A stretch of 64,000 bases of DNA from Shewanella acanthi (GCF_019457475.1 NZ_CP080413.1:1798001-1862000), one strand, 5' to 3'. Counted from the first letter of the stretch, positions 1-10,648 are shown. Made by a program: numbers and translations. Notes: generated by a model not told the origin, from the letters alone.

Positions 1-1
1 G

Positions 2-502
2 GATGAAAGCGGCACAACCGAAGATATTCGCTATGAGAACCGCCCAGATTCGCGCCTTAAGCACAGTGTTTATCTGATGACCAAGGGGGCGCTCGATTCC
101 GGAGTTGTGGATTTTTCCTACCGCTTTAACACCGATGATTGGGATTTAACTTCCCATACACTCGAAACCCATTACCGTTATTACTTTAGTGGCAGTTTTT
201 ACGGCCAGTTGCACCTGCGCTATTACACCCAATCTAAGGTGGATTTTTATCAACCTTTCTTGTTATCTGATGAGCCATTACCCGAGTTTGCGAGCGCCGA
301 TTACCGCATAGGTGACATGGATGCTTACACCTTTGGGGTGAAATTTGGGCATCGTTTAGCCGGAGGTCATGAAATGACCTACCGTTTGGAATATTACCAG
401 CAGAATCCGACATCGGATGAGCCACTGCCTGGACAGTTACAAGAACTGGATATTTTCCCGACCCAGAAGGCGATAACTGCCCAATTTAGTTATTCTTTTT
501 AG
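2..502 (+). CDS. DUF3570 family protein, C-terminal part (5' end outside window)
   Basis: The reading frame is open from the left edge of the window to the TAA at 500-502, so this is the last ~166 residues of a longer protein. The visible part is dense in alternating aromatic and polar residues (YRYYFSGSFYGQLHLRYY, YTFGVKFGHRLAGGHEMTYRLEYYQQN) and ends in SYSF, a terminal aromatic typical of outer-membrane beta-barrels. I recognise it as the DUF3570 type, which in Shewanella and relatives sits beside ApbE flavin transferases. It is probably an outer-membrane protein of a flavin-dependent extracytoplasmic redox module. The direct role is unknown. Confidence 0.75.
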   Translation, partial: DESGTTEDIRYENRPDSRLKHSVYLMTKGALDSGVVDFSYRFNTDDWDLTSHTLETHYRYYFSGSFYGQLHLRYYTQSKVDFYQPFLLSDEPLPEFASADYRIGDMDAYTFGVKFGHRLAGGHEMTYRLEYYQQNPTSDEPLPGQLQELDIFPTQKAITAQFSYSF

Positions 503-542
503 TGAGATACTACTCGGCAGTGTCGAAAAGTGTCAGTATTGA

Positions 543-1553
543 GTGCGCCCTTGGTTACGCCATTTCCAAGGGTTGCACTCTTTACTGCTTTTCCCCCTTG
601 TGGAAGGCGATGGCTATGTTGGCAACGAAAGGGAAAGAGTGGTGAGTTTGACCTCGGTAGATAAGCGCAACCATGACGACCAGCTCCAGCCTCGGGATTG
701 GGGCTTTTTGGGGCAATTTAGGGCAATGGCCAGTCCCTGCGAGTTATTGATGGCCACGGATGATGTCCAGATTGCGGCAACAATGCTTAAACTTGCTATT
801 GAAGAAGTCAGCCGAATTGAGCAGAAATACAGCCGATTTATCCCCCACAATCCCCTGTGGCAACTGAATCATGGTTTGGGTAAGACCTGCACCATTGATG
901 CCGAAACCTCCAAACTGTTGCACTTTGCACTGCAGTGTTTTGAGTTGAGTGAAGGCCTATTTGATGTCACCGCCGGCCCTTTAATGCAACTGTGGCGCTT
1001 CGATGGTAGCGCCCATATCCCTACTCAACCAGCAATTGATAGGGCAATGGCCTTAGTGGGTTTTGAGCGTTTAACCTTGAGCGAAACTTCGTTGCATTTG
1101 CCTGAGGGGATGCAACTCGATCTCGGTGGTATTGCGAAGGAATATGCAGCGGACTCAGTGGCATATCTTTTAGCCGCGCGCTTTGCAACGATTTCAGTTC
1201 TCGTCAATCTCGGCGGTGATATTGCTTGTCCCGTGGCAAAGTCCCCCCCTTGGCAGGTAGGGATTGAAAACCCGACTAAATTAGATACTGCCGCAAAAGT
1301 ACTGAGCATCTCCAAAGGGGCGCTCGCCACCAGTGGCGATACGCGGCGATTTATTGAGGTCGATGGTAAACGTTATGGCCATATTATTCATCCCCGCACG
1401 GGTTACCCTGTGGTTGATGCGCCGCGCTCCGTCACTGTGATAGCGCCAAATTGTGTCACCGCGGGAATGCTTTCTACGATGGCAATGCTGAAGGGAAAAG
1501 CAGCAGAAGCTTTTTTAGCGGAACAACAACTCCAATTTACCGTTTATCGATAG
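543..1553 (+). CDS. apbE: FAD:protein FMN transferase (ApbE family)
   Basis: ApbE enzymes covalently attach FMN from FAD to Thr/Ser of target redox proteins, using Mg2+. Family signatures are visible: the Arg/Phe-rich YSRFIPHNPLWQLN segment, LDLGGIAKEYAAD near residue 189, NLGGDIACP near 222, SGDTRRF near 262, and HIIHPRTG near 280. No signal peptide or lipobox is evident, so it is either cytoplasmic or its true start is elsewhere. The frame opens at GTG 543; an internal GTG at 642 is an alternative and the conserved part begins only near MASPCEL, so the start is uncertain. It lies 40 bp behind the DUF3570 gene and 9 bp before the response regulator, which suggests one operon. Confidence 0.88.
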   Translation: MRPWLRHFQGLHSLLLFPLVEGDGYVGNERERVVSLTSVDKRNHDDQLQPRDWGFLGQFRAMASPCELLMATDDVQIAATMLKLAIEEVSRIEQKYSRFIPHNPLWQLNHGLGKTCTIDAETSKLLHFALQCFELSEGLFDVTAGPLMQLWRFDGSAHIPTQPAIDRAMALVGFERLTLSETSLHLPEGMQLDLGGIAKEYAADSVAYLLAARFATISVLVNLGGDIACPVAKSPPWQVGIENPTKLDTAAKVLSISKGALATSGDTRRFIEVDGKRYGHIIHPRTGYPVVDAPRSVTVIAPNCVTAGMLSTMAMLKGKAAEAFLAEQQLQFTVYR

Positions 1554-1562
1554 GGCGATTGC

Positions 1563-2222
1563 ATGCGGATCATGTTAGTTGAAGACAACGAGTTATTGGC
1601 ACAGGGGATCTGCATGAGCCTCCAAAAGCTAGGCATGCAGGTAGACCACTTAAACAGCTATCAGCAGGCGCTGGTGGGGATTAAGAATGAAAGCTTTAGT
1701 GCCATAGTGCTCGATTTAGGCTTGCCCGATGGAAATGGTAAAGAATTGCTTAAGGCATGGAGGCAGCAAGGCATCTCTATTCCGACCATAGTACTGACTG
1801 CCAATACGGATTTCGATACTAAGCTTGATTGTCTCGATATTGGTGCCGATGACTACTTAGGTAAGCCCTTCGACGTGCGTGAGTTGGCTGCAAGAATTCG
1901 CGCTATTGTGAGACGCCAATATGGGCTGGACCATAATAGCCTGATCATTGGTGCCTTGAGTATTGATTTAAACAGCCGAGAGGTGACTTTTCGCGATCAA
2001 AGTGTGCCCTTGTCGCGCCGTGAATTCCAACTCTTACTCGAACTTGCCCAGTCCTCTGGCAGAGTGCTGACGCGAAATCAGCTTGAACAACTCACCTATG
2101 GTTGGGATGAAGTGGGCAGTAATTCCATCGAAGTTCATATCCACCATTTGCGCAAGAAAATGGCCAACGAGCTGATTAAAACCGTCCGTGGTATTGGCTA
2201 TACCTTAGTTGAAATCAATTAA
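1563..2222 (+). CDS. OmpR/PhoB-family response regulator
   Basis: The protein has 219 residues: a receiver domain (about 1-115) and a winged-helix DNA-binding domain (about 125-218). Visible receiver residues are the acidic pair in VEDN (7-8), the phospho-acceptor Asp51 in VLDLGLPDG, Thr79 in VLTA and Lys101 in GKPFD. The C-terminal half carries the OmpR-type LSRREFQLLLELAQ and VEVHIHHLRKK-like elements (IEVHIHHLRKKM). It is closest in style to QseB/PmrA regulators. It starts 10 bp after apbE and is followed by its likely histidine kinase, so apbE and the two-component genes may be co-transcribed. Its target genes cannot be read from the sequence. Confidence 0.92.
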   Translation: MRIMLVEDNELLAQGICMSLQKLGMQVDHLNSYQQALVGIKNESFSAIVLDLGLPDGNGKELLKAWRQQGISIPTIVLTANTDFDTKLDCLDIGADDYLGKPFDVRELAARIRAIVRRQYGLDHNSLIIGALSIDLNSREVTFRDQSVPLSRREFQLLLELAQSSGRVLTRNQLEQLTYGWDEVGSNSIEVHIHHLRKKMANELIKTVRGIGYTLVEIN

Positions 2223-2330
2223 TCGGCGGAAATTGACGACATTTTTGAGTGACAAACCCAGACTTTATCGGTATTGAGTAACGGCCTTTTAAGGTAGTTT
2301 GAATTGATGCGTAAGCGCGGGGTAATTTAA

Positions 2331-3725
2331 GTGAAGCGACTCAGAGTGTTGGATGTGTATTCATTACGTTTATTACTGACATTGTTAATGTTATCGGGTA
2401 TTTCCGTGTCAGTGGGCATTTCGAGTTGGTATAGTACCCGAGATTCAGTGCATCAAATTGAAGAGCTATTTGATGCTCAAATGATGCAAAGCGCTAAAAT
2501 GCTTGAGCTTTTTTATCACGACGATGCAGAATTTTTGGTTCAGCAGCCATCACCGCAAGTGTTGCATGTGCCCGAAGGAGGCGTTAGCACCTTTGCTCAA
2601 AAGGCCGATGCTTTAAAATTGGCCTATGAACATAAATTGGCCTTTCAAATATGGAGCGAGCAGGGGAAAGCCCTAGTGTACTCCGATAATGTCGGGGTTG
2701 AGCCATTAAGTGATTTTGTTGCTGGCTACCATAAAAAAAACCTTACGGATGGTCTCTGGCACGTTTTCAGTTACTTTTCGACCAAACATAAACTGTGGAT
2801 TATTACCGGCCAGCGTGATGATGTGCGAGAGGAGTTGGTCTCTCAAATTATGCATAATGCGTTTATTGCGCCGCTCATTGTCCTGCCATTAATGCTAGTG
2901 CTGGTCAGTTTGATTTTTTACCTGCTATTTCGCCCACTAAAAGCCTTAGAGCGTGAGCTGATGAATCGATCACACAATGACCGAACCCCCTTAACAATGT
3001 CATTGCCAAAGGAATTAGTGCCAGTGCGACGTGCACTTAATCAATACATTACCACTTTAGATAAATTTATCGCCCGTGAGCGCCGTTTCAGCGCCGATGC
3101 GGCGCATGAGTTAAAAACGCCGTTATCGGTTATCAAGTTACATCAACAGGGTTTAGAGGGCCTGCTTGGTGATGAAACACAGCAGAGAGTGCACCTTGCG
3201 GCCATCGACTCGGGGGTTAAACATATGAGTCATACCGTCGAGCAGTTATTGTTACTGGCAAGGGTCGATTCAATTGAAGAACTTAATGTGAAGCATCACT
3301 CCCTACTGCCAATGATCGAAGAAGTGTTAAACCAACTCATGCCGATGATCACTGATTATGAATGGGATATTGATATCGATGCTGCTATAAAAATTCGCTG
3401 CGATCGCTTTTATTTGCTGCTAGTACTAAAAAACATTATTGAAAATGCCTGCAAGTACAGTCCACGCGAAACCCTCATTTGCCTCAGCGCCAGACAGGAA
3501 CCTCAAGCGATCAGGTTAGATATCGCAGATAGAGGCTTGGGCATGACCCCCGAACAAATTGACAGTGCAACAGAGCGTTTTTATCGCGTTAACGAAAATG
3601 AGGGTATCGGCGCGGGGCTTGGGCTATCCATTTGCCACCATATCATTGAGCTCCATGGCGGTGAACTGACGCTTTCACCGCGTGAGGGTGGTGGTTTGGT
3701 CGTCTCTGTGTTCCTTCCGCAATAA
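2331..3725 (+). CDS. Sensor histidine kinase (QseC-like)
   Basis: Inner-membrane histidine kinase of 464 residues, likely partner of the upstream regulator. There are two hydrophobic segments (about 11-31 and 172-198) flanking a ~140-residue periplasmic sensor region. The kinase core shows the H-box SADAAHELKTPLS with His259, the N-box LKNIIENACKYSP, the G1 box ADRGLGMTP and the G2 box GAGLGLSICHHI. It starts with GTG. A 108-bp gap separates it from the regulator gene; I see no clear terminator there. The stimulus is unknown, but the neighbouring DUF3570 and ApbE genes suggest a redox-related role. Confidence 0.9.
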   Translation: MKRLRVLDVYSLRLLLTLLMLSGISVSVGISSWYSTRDSVHQIEELFDAQMMQSAKMLELFYHDDAEFLVQQPSPQVLHVPEGGVSTFAQKADALKLAYEHKLAFQIWSEQGKALVYSDNVGVEPLSDFVAGYHKKNLTDGLWHVFSYFSTKHKLWIITGQRDDVREELVSQIMHNAFIAPLIVLPLMLVLVSLIFYLLFRPLKALERELMNRSHNDRTPLTMSLPKELVPVRRALNQYITTLDKFIARERRFSADAAHELKTPLSVIKLHQQGLEGLLGDETQQRVHLAAIDSGVKHMSHTVEQLLLLARVDSIEELNVKHHSLLPMIEEVLNQLMPMITDYEWDIDIDAAIKIRCDRFYLLLVLKNIIENACKYSPRETLICLSARQEPQAIRLDIADRGLGMTPEQIDSATERFYRVNENEGIGAGLGLSICHHIIELHGGELTLSPREGGGLVVSVFLPQ

Positions 3726-4865
3726 TGTCTATTTTCTTCATCTCCTTGAATTGCTTACACCTCAGCGTTTATTGCCTCACCTTTGTGATGAGTCGAAGGT
3801 GGGGGGGGTCCATCTATCCACTTTGAATTTACAAGCAAAGCTAATCTTAGCTTACTGTAATAAAAGGGCTTAAATCCCATTTAGTATGGATTTAATGCCA
3901 ATGTTGTTAGCAGCCGTTACTGTTGTTATTGGAAGTGAGATGTCCAGCAATTAGCACTACGAAAAAATTTAATTAGCTTAGTGTTGCCCTTCAAAGGGTG
4001 ATGTAAGTCGGTATATTCAGCATAAACGAGAGATAAACTAAGGCTATAAAATTGATAATGCCAACAAGATAAGGCATGGATTGCCAAGTGAGTTACCTAT
4101 GGCTCTAACATTAATAAAGCCCATATGATGTGTTATCCCATTGATTGTTCAGCTGAGATACAAGTTAACGGAGTATCATCAGTGGGCAGTGAGCTTGGAT
4201 GTGAAGATGATGATCCGATTCATTGTTAATAGAAAACGCTGATCGGCGACATTTATTAACATGACACTCAATTTGGATGAGATTGCGATAAATCGAAATC
4301 GATAGTTAACAGTGTTACCCGTTAACGGCGAAACCTTGTTTTGAGGGCTGTGACAGCCTGACGCTTGAAGACTGTAATGTTAGATACTAAGTGAGTCTTG
4401 CATAGATATGTCAATGTCCGGTGAGGTCAGTGAGCTAAACTCGTCGGCTTTGGTAAGATTGTTCCCCAATATTTGTAAGTTTTAAACATTCTGACTTTTT
4501 CTGTGGCAGAAGCTCGCGAAATATAGCGCTTATCCTAAGATTATTCTCAGTAGCCAACCTACTATGGGTGCTGAAGTTGTTTCCTAAATGGGATCTTGGC
4601 CGAGTTTTATTTATCGCCTTTGTCGATCCAGATCAAATTTGTAGGCGAATTTGGTTTTATATTCCTTATTGTTATAGGTATATTGCTAAATATTATCAAT
4701 CAAAAGGGGTTAACCTCATCTTTATTTATGAGTTTTTTTCCGCCTTCTGATATCTTTCGCGATATGTTGCAGCAGCTGTTTTTACCCCAAAATTAGCGGT
4801 GAAAGATTTTGACTGTCAACATAAAAATTATTGATTTCTTAGTTTATTTTTAGGTTACCTATCCT
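3726..4865. other. 1.1-kb gap without a convincing gene
   Basis: This is the longest gene-free stretch in the window. It is AT-rich and closed by frequent stops in all frames. It begins just after the kinase stop and contains an 8-base G run near 3800. Two overlapping short frames lie near 4570-4796; one would encode a hydrophobic peptide (GFIFLIVIGILLNI), but it lacks a good ribosome binding site and I do not call it. The 3' part must hold the opgGH promoter; TTGACT near 4809 followed by AT-rich sequence is a weak candidate. I see no repeat, tRNA or strong terminator. Confidence 0.6.
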
Positions 4866-6506
4866 ATGGTTAGCTTGTTGCGTTGCCAATCGTTTAAACC
4901 TTCTTCTTCAATCCTTTGCTCGCTGGCACTCAGTGTTTCTCTAGCATTGGCCGGTTCTGTCTCTGCTGCTGAAGAAACCAAACCTGCAGAGACTAAACCC
5001 ACTGTGACACCTGCTACACCGTCTAAAGCAGCTGTCCAGAGCGCAAACAAAAACCAAGTCAGATTTACTAAGACGGGTACGTTTGACTCAGATTATATTG
5101 TTAAATTAGCGCGTAAACTTGCTTCCAAGCCCTATGTAGCCCTTAAAGATCCTTTGCCAGCGGGCCTTGCCAAGCTGAGCTATGACGAGTACCGCGATAT
5201 TCGTTTTAATCCCGTATCGTCTATTTGGCGCGATCAGGGGTTACCTTTCCAAATGCAAATGTTTCACCGTGGTTTTTACTTTCAAGACTTGATTGAAATC
5301 GCCATTGTTGAGGGTAATCAGGCAACTCATCTAGCCTATGAGCCAAAATATTTCACCGCAGGTGAGGTACTCACCCAGGCATTGCCAAATGATGATATTG
5401 GTTATTCGGGTTTCCGTATCCATAACCAGTTAAACACCAACGGCGTTTTTGACGAATTAATGGTGTTTCAAGGGGCGAGTTATTTCCGCGCCTTAGGTAA
5501 AGGTAACTCCTACGGTCTGTCAGCCCGCGGCCTTGCGATTAAAACCGCCGATGCAGAAGGGGAAGAGTTTCCAATATTTCGTGCTTTTTGGGTTGAGCGT
5601 CCTTACTACGACAGCAATCTTGTTGTAGTGCATGCGCTGTTAGACAGCCCAAGCGTATCGGGTGCTTATCGTTTCTCAGTACGTCCTGGTGACAACACCC
5701 AAATTGATGTTGAGGCGACACTGTTTCCACGCGTTGAATTGAGTAAAGTGGGCCTAGCCCCAAGCACTAGCATGTTCTTACATTCGCTAAATGGTCGCCA
5801 CGATACCGATGACTTCAGACCTGAAGTGCATGACTCCGACGGTTTGTTAATGTTCAATGGCCGCGGGGAACACCTGTGGCGTCCATTGGCCAATCCTCGT
5901 CAGTTACAGATCAGTGCATTTTCTGACAATTCGCCTCAGGGGTTTGGTTTAATCCAACGCGAACGCAGCTATTCTTCCTATCAGGATTTAGAAGCCCGTT
6001 ATGAGCGTCGCCCGAGTCTTTGGATTGAACCTATGGGCAATTGGGGCCAAGGTGCCGTTGTGCTGACGGAGATCCCAACGGAATCTGAAATTCACGATAA
6101 TATCGTAAGCTTCTGGAAACCGCGTCAGCCCATTGCTGCAGGCAGTGAATATCACTTTGCCTATCGTATGAGCTGGGGTGATGAACCTGCTGCACGGAGT
6201 AATTCCGTCATGGTTAGCCGCACAGCCAGTGGGCGTGCGGATATTGCTAAAGCCACACCAAGACGTTTGTTTGTTGTTGATTATCAAGTTAATGGTCCGA
6301 TGCCGAACGAATTACCATTGGCTAAGGTAGAGTCCTCTGGTGGTGTGATTACCAATGTGGTTGTTGCGCCAAATGAGGCGAGCAATGGCTATCGTTTATC
6401 CTTTGAATTAGAACCAGAAAACAAAGACCTTATCGAGCTAAGGGCTGAGCTTAAGTTTTCTACTCCGCGTCAGGTTGAAACCTGGTTATATCGTTGGACA
6501 CTTTAA
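4866..6506 (+). CDS. opgG: Glucan biosynthesis protein G (periplasmic)
   Basis: OpgG is a periplasmic protein needed to make branched osmoregulated periplasmic glucans, acting with the membrane synthase OpgH. The 546-residue protein has a long signal peptide (hydrophobic core [20 protein letters not shown], cleavage probably after ...VSA near residue 35). A Thr/Pro/Ala-rich linker follows, then the OpgG beta-sandwich domain starting near [18 protein letters not shown]. Motifs recognisable for the family include [27 protein letters not shown] and [14 protein letters not shown]. The stop is 23 bp before the opgH start, so the two genes form an operon. The start ATG 4866 precedes the signal peptide directly. 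Confidence 0.95.
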   Translation: MVSLLRCQSFKPSSSILCSLALSVSLALAGSVSAAEETKPAETKPTVTPATPSKAAVQSANKNQVRFTKTGTFDSDYIVKLARKLASKPYVALKDPLPAGLAKLSYDEYRDIRFNPVSSIWRDQGLPFQMQMFHRGFYFQDLIEIAIVEGNQATHLAYEPKYFTAGEVLTQALPNDDIGYSGFRIHNQLNTNGVFDELMVFQGASYFRALGKGNSYGLSARGLAIKTADAEGEEFPIFRAFWVERPYYDSNLVVVHALLDSPSVSGAYRFSVRPGDNTQIDVEATLFPRVELSKVGLAPSTSMFLHSLNGRHDTDDFRPEVHDSDGLLMFNGRGEHLWRPLANPRQLQISAFSDNSPQGFGLIQRERSYSSYQDLEARYERRPSLWIEPMGNWGQGAVVLTEIPTESEIHDNIVSFWKPRQPIAAGSEYHFAYRMSWGDEPAARSNSVMVSRTASGRADIAKATPRRLFVVDYQVNGPMPNELPLAKVESSGGVITNVVVAPNEASNGYRLSFELEPENKDLIELRAELKFSTPRQVETWLYRWTL

Positions 6507-6529
6507 GATCCCTACCGGAGCAATTGAAT

Positions 6530-8713
6530 ATGACTGTTTCCGAGAATTCAGTACTCGAGACTGAAGTCCTCGTCGGTGGCAGCGCCATGCCGAATGAACG
6601 GCCTGGCGCGATGGAGCCGCAAAGCCTAAGCAAAATGCCTGAAGGTTTTCCCCGTCGCAGCACTGTTGCTAATGGCGTTCGTTCAAAGGCGATTCGACGC
6701 TTCTTTGTTGTTGGCGGCGCTTTTTTGTTGTCAGCCTTTGCGATTTACGAGATGGCCGCAGTATTCAGTATCGGAGGCATCACGCCACTGGAATACCTGA
6801 TGCTTGCGCTGTTTGCCATCAACTTTTGTTGGATTGCCTTAGCATTTTGCAGCGGTATTGCAGGCTTTTTAATTTTGCTAAAAAAGCCTAGGCCTAACGA
6901 GTTAGCTGCGACTGAGCTGCATACGCGCACGGCGATTTTAATGCCGACTTATAACGAATCTCCGGACAGGGTGTTCTCGGCGGTGTCTGTGATGGCGGAA
7001 GCGCTGTCACAAACGGGCCATGGTCATGCGTTTGACTGGTTTATCCTAAGCGATACGACCGATCCTGACATTGCGTTGCTTGAAGAGCAGGCCTTTTTAA
7101 GACTGCGTCAGGAAACCCATAAGCATTCGCGGGTTTACTACCGTCGTCGCCGTAAAAACGTCGCCCGTAAGGCAGGTAACGTGGCCGACTTCTGTCGCCG
7201 CTGGGGTTCGCGTTACGATCATTTACTGGTGCTCGATGCCGACAGTTTAATGGAATCATCGACCATTACAGGTCTTGCCCAACGTATGCAGGCCGATCCC
7301 GATGCGGGTCTTATCCAGACCATCCCATCCTTGATCAATGGCACCACTCTGATGGCGCGTCTGCAGCAATTTGCCGCGCGAATTTATGGCCCTGTGATCG
7401 GTACTGGTCTAGGTTGGTGGGTACAAAAAGAAGGTAACTTCTGGGGCCATAACGCCATTATTCGTACCGAAGCCTTTATGGGCGCGGCGGGTCTACCACA
7501 CCTAAAGGGTAAACCGCCATTTGGTGGGCATATTCTAAGCCATGATTTTGTGGAAGCGGCGCTTATTCGCCGTGCGGGTTGGAGTGTGGTGATTGCCTAC
7601 GATTTACCTGGTTCCTATGAGGAATGTCCGCCTTCGATTATCGACCTTGCGGTACGCGATCGCCGTTGGTGTCAGGGTAACTTGCAGCATTCCCGTATTC
7701 TGCCAACCAAAGGTTTGCATTGGGTGAGTCGTCTGCATTTGATGACAGGCATTATGGCTTATCTGTCTTCGCCGTTCTGGTTGCTGCTGATTTTGACCGG
7801 TTTGATGCTTGCATTGCAGGCGCACTTTATTCGTCCTGAATATTTTACCGATCAGTTTTCGCTATTCCCAACTTGGCCAATCATGGACTCGGATAGGGCA
7901 TTAAGATTGTTCTATATCACCATGGGTGTGTTATTTGGACCTAAGATTTTTGGGGTACTGTTGCTGCTAAAAGACGGCAAGTTTGCCCGCAGTGTGGGTG
8001 GCCGTATAAAGGCAATTTTCAGCGTTCTCTTTGAAGTACTGTTGTCGGCATTGATTGCGCCAATCATGATGTTTATTCACTGCGGTGCTGTGATGTCGAT
8101 TCTGATGGGCCGTGACAGTGGTTGGTCACCCCAGCGCCGTGATGACGGTAGCATGCCTTGGCTTACCCTGATTTACCGTCACCGTTTGCATATGCTGGCG
8201 GGTTTCATGCTGGGTTACGCGGCCATTCTTGACTCATTGACCTTGCTTGCTTGGATGAGTCCTGCGCTGATTGGTTTATGGTTTGCTGTGCCGATTTCGG
8301 CGTGGACGGGTTCAATTAAAATCGGTGAAGTCTTTAAACGACTGGGTATTTTGGCGACCCCAGAGGAGCGCAATCCTGCGCCTATCTGTATTCAAGCACA
8401 GCTTGCTCGCGCCGCTTATCAGTCTTATATTGCAGAGCCTTGGACACTGGCTCAAGTGCTGAAAGATCCTGAGCTGATGGAGCTTCACTTAGCCATAGTA
8501 GACAAAGAACCCCTTCGCGCTGCGGGAACACCGATTGACCCCGTTGAGGCGATTGTGCACGTTAAAGTGCATGAGGCGCAATGTCAGCAAAGTGTGCTGG
8601 CCTTGTTTAATCGCCAAGAAATGGCCTTGGTATTAGCAAATCCATTAATGCTGCGCAGTTTGCAAAAACTCCCCGAACAGTTTGTGCCCGAGGATCTGGT
8701 GTCGTTCTGCTAG
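6530..8713 (+). CDS. opgH: Glucan glucosyltransferase H (OPG synthase)
   Basis: OpgH is a polytopic inner-membrane family 2 glycosyltransferase that polymerises glucose from UDP-glucose into the OPG backbone. Visible are two N-terminal membrane segments (about residues 57-80 and 90-118), the catalytic region with [17 protein letters not shown] (the D-x-D type metal site) and the [14 protein letters not shown] motif of the Q-x-x-R-W type, and several C-terminal membrane segments. ATG 6530 is preferred over the upstream in-frame codon at 6494 because GGAG lies 9 bp before it and it clears the end of opgG. At 727 residues it is clearly shorter than the E. coli protein (~850), with only ~56 residues before the first membrane segment. 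Confidence 0.95.
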   Translation: MTVSENSVLETEVLVGGSAMPNERPGAMEPQSLSKMPEGFPRRSTVANGVRSKAIRRFFVVGGAFLLSAFAIYEMAAVFSIGGITPLEYLMLALFAINFCWIALAFCSGIAGFLILLKKPRPNELAATELHTRTAILMPTYNESPDRVFSAVSVMAEALSQTGHGHAFDWFILSDTTDPDIALLEEQAFLRLRQETHKHSRVYYRRRRKNVARKAGNVADFCRRWGSRYDHLLVLDADSLMESSTITGLAQRMQADPDAGLIQTIPSLINGTTLMARLQQFAARIYGPVIGTGLGWWVQKEGNFWGHNAIIRTEAFMGAAGLPHLKGKPPFGGHILSHDFVEAALIRRAGWSVVIAYDLPGSYEECPPSIIDLAVRDRRWCQGNLQHSRILPTKGLHWVSRLHLMTGIMAYLSSPFWLLLILTGLMLALQAHFIRPEYFTDQFSLFPTWPIMDSDRALRLFYITMGVLFGPKIFGVLLLLKDGKFARSVGGRIKAIFSVLFEVLLSALIAPIMMFIHCGAVMSILMGRDSGWSPQRRDDGSMPWLTLIYRHRLHMLAGFMLGYAAILDSLTLLAWMSPALIGLWFAVPISAWTGSIKIGEVFKRLGILATPEERNPAPICIQAQLARAAYQSYIAEPWTLAQVLKDPELMELHLAIVDKEPLRAAGTPIDPVEAIVHVKVHEAQCQQSVLALFNRQEMALVLANPLMLRSLQKLPEQFVPEDLVSFC

Positions 8714-8750
8714 ATAGCACGGATGTTAGCGCCCTGCGTTAATCTGACAA

Positions 8751-8778
8751 TGCCACTGAACTTTTCAGTGGCATTTTT
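8751..8778 (+). terminator. Rho-independent terminator of opgGH
   Basis: A perfect 10-bp stem (TGCCACTGAA / TTCAGTGGCA) with a 3-base loop is followed by five T. It lies 37 bp after the opgH stop. Confidence 0.9.
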
Positions 8779-9001
8779 GTTTGTACGAATGACCTATTGC
8801 GGGTGTCGGGATGCTTTAATCACAAGACGTTCAATTTAAAACTTGGCAGAGATTCCATTCATGTCTTTGAATCATGGTTGTACAGCGTTACTCATCAACT
8901 AAGGCATATTTCTATGGGTGAGATGTGATCTTTTCTCGGTGGCTTCAACTATAGTCAGTTAATCATCGGCATTGATATCTTGTGCAAACAGGGAGCAGTT
9001 T

Positions 9002-10648
9002 ATGGTGCCAGTGAGTAATCGTTTGCTCATTCACTATCTCGTTTCAGCACTAAGAACCCTAGGTTTACGAAGACTTGTGTCCCGCGTTTTCCTTTGGCAA
9101 TTTGTCAACTCGTACTATGTTCAATTTCTCTCTCCGTTAATTCTCATCGGTATGTTAAGTTTCACCCTTTTGATGCCAATTCAAGCGGCAGAAATGGTCC
9201 AAAGTGATGCTCAAAGGCAATTTAACCGCTTAAAACAACATACTATGCTGTTGGCACTCGCCGGTGTGAATCCTGTTTTTGAGCACAATTATCGGCGACT
9301 CTTGCAGATAGAAGCCCAGGGCATTGGTTCGAGTGAGCTTTCTGAGCTAAAAACCATGTCAGCACAAATCGATGGTTATTGGCGATATATTGCGTCGTCC
9401 AAAGTGTGCGTGATTAAGACTATATCCCGTATTGAAATTGAGAGTGATGAAGGGGCTAAAGATCCCTTAGCAACATTAGATGAAACCAGCCTTGGTGATG
9501 ATACTACGGCGATAAATTTGCCACGAGAGAGTCAGTCTGAATGTGAGTCAAGAGTGCTTGAAAGCGCGAATTCTACGCAAATGCTCAGTGTCATCGAACA
9601 ATTGCAGTTGTTAATTAACCTTGATACATCCCAACAATGGGCGACGTTAACGCTCGATGAGAAAATCACTCCAGGTATGGATGAGCCGCTTATCCCTGAA
9701 ATTGCATCTCGCCTTGAGCTGTTGGGTTATTTATCCCAACATACCACTCATACTTTGTATAGCGATGATCTAGTCGCTGCCATTGAAGCATTTCAGTGGC
9801 GCCATGGCCTGGATCCCGATGGTGTGATTGGGCGGCAAACCCTGTATTGGTTAAATCAGTCGCCGATGATGCGGGCTAAGCTGCTTGCCAAAAATACCCT
9901 GCGTCAACAAATCGTAAATTTGGAACTGAGCGGGAATTATTTGCTGATTAATATCCCCGGATTTTCACTGCAACTGGTAGAGCAGGGCCATGTTATCCTT
10001 AATTCCAAAGTGATCGTCGGCAAACCCTCAAGACCAACCCCCATACTTGATAGCCTCATTTCGAATGTGGTTATGAACCCTCGTTGGCACGTTCCTCGCT
10101 CCATTATTCGCCGCGATATCGTGCCTCATATTCTGGCCGATGCCGGATACCTCTCTGAGCGTGAGTTTGATATGTATAATAGCGAGGGGAAACCCGTAGT
10201 GCATTCTCCCGAAGAATGGCAACGTATTGCAGCATCGGGTTTTCCTTATCGATTAGTTCAACGACCCGGCCCTAAAAATGCATTAGGCAAATTTAAATTT
10301 CATTTTGAGAATAGCTACAGCGTTTATTTACATGGTACTTCAGAACCGAAACTTTTTAATAAGACGAACAGGGCATTATCATCGGGTTGTATTCGTGTTG
10401 AGAAAGTGGATGAATTAGCGCAATGGTTTAAAACCCATTTTGTGATAGATAAACGACTTTGGGATAGATTATTGTCAAATGATGCTCAAACCCAGTGGTT
10501 CGCGCTGTCGAACAAGGTGCCGGTGCACTTGGTCTATTTCACTGCGTGGCTCGATGAACAGGGACAGGTACAGTATCGTAATGATATCTATCAACTTGAG
10601 GCCGAGTTCACAAATTCGGTGTCTGCTGATATTTTCTTCACTCCCTAA
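9002..10648 (+). CDS. ycbB: L,D-transpeptidase, YcbB/LdtD type
   Basis: L,D-transpeptidases form 3-3 crosslinks in peptidoglycan in the periplasm. The 548-residue protein has an N-terminal membrane anchor or signal (FLSPLILIGMLSFTLLMPIQA). A peptidoglycan-binding domain lies at about 230-288 (LLGYLSQHTTHTLYSDDLVAAIEAFQWRHGL). A YkuD catalytic domain at about 310-490 carries YLHGTSEP and the SSGCIRVE motif with nucleophile Cys463. The N-terminal third holds extra poorly conserved sequence. ATG 9002 is chosen because GGGAG stands 6 bp before it; the frame opens earlier at a TTG. The ycbK gene follows about 120 bp downstream on the same strand, as in E. coli. Confidence 0.92.
   Translation: MVPVSNRLLIHYLVSALRTLGLRRLVSRVFLWQFVNSYYVQFLSPLILIGMLSFTLLMPIQAAEMVQSDAQRQFNRLKQHTMLLALAGVNPVFEHNYRRLLQIEAQGIGSSELSELKTMSAQIDGYWRYIASSKVCVIKTISRIEIESDEGAKDPLATLDETSLGDDTTAINLPRESQSECESRVLESANSTQMLSVIEQLQLLINLDTSQQWATLTLDEKITPGMDEPLIPEIASRLELLGYLSQHTTHTLYSDDLVAAIEAFQWRHGLDPDGVIGRQTLYWLNQSPMMRAKLLAKNTLRQQIVNLELSGNYLLINIPGFSLQLVEQGHVILNSKVIVGKPSRPTPILDSLISNVVMNPRWHVPRSIIRRDIVPHILADAGYLSEREFDMYNSEGKPVVHSPEEWQRIAASGFPYRLVQRPGPKNALGKFKFHFENSYSVYLHGTSEPKLFNKTNRALSSGCIRVEKVDELAQWFKTHFVIDKRLWDRLLSNDAQTQWFALSNKVPVHLVYFTAWLDEQGQVQYRNDIYQLEAEFTNSVSADIFFTP

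Noticed and set aside
3682-3873. Frame overlapping the 3' end of the histidine kinase, and the 8-base G run in it
   Set aside because: The frame starts inside the kinase gene without a start signal. The G run is not in a real gene, so a phase-variation role is unsupported.
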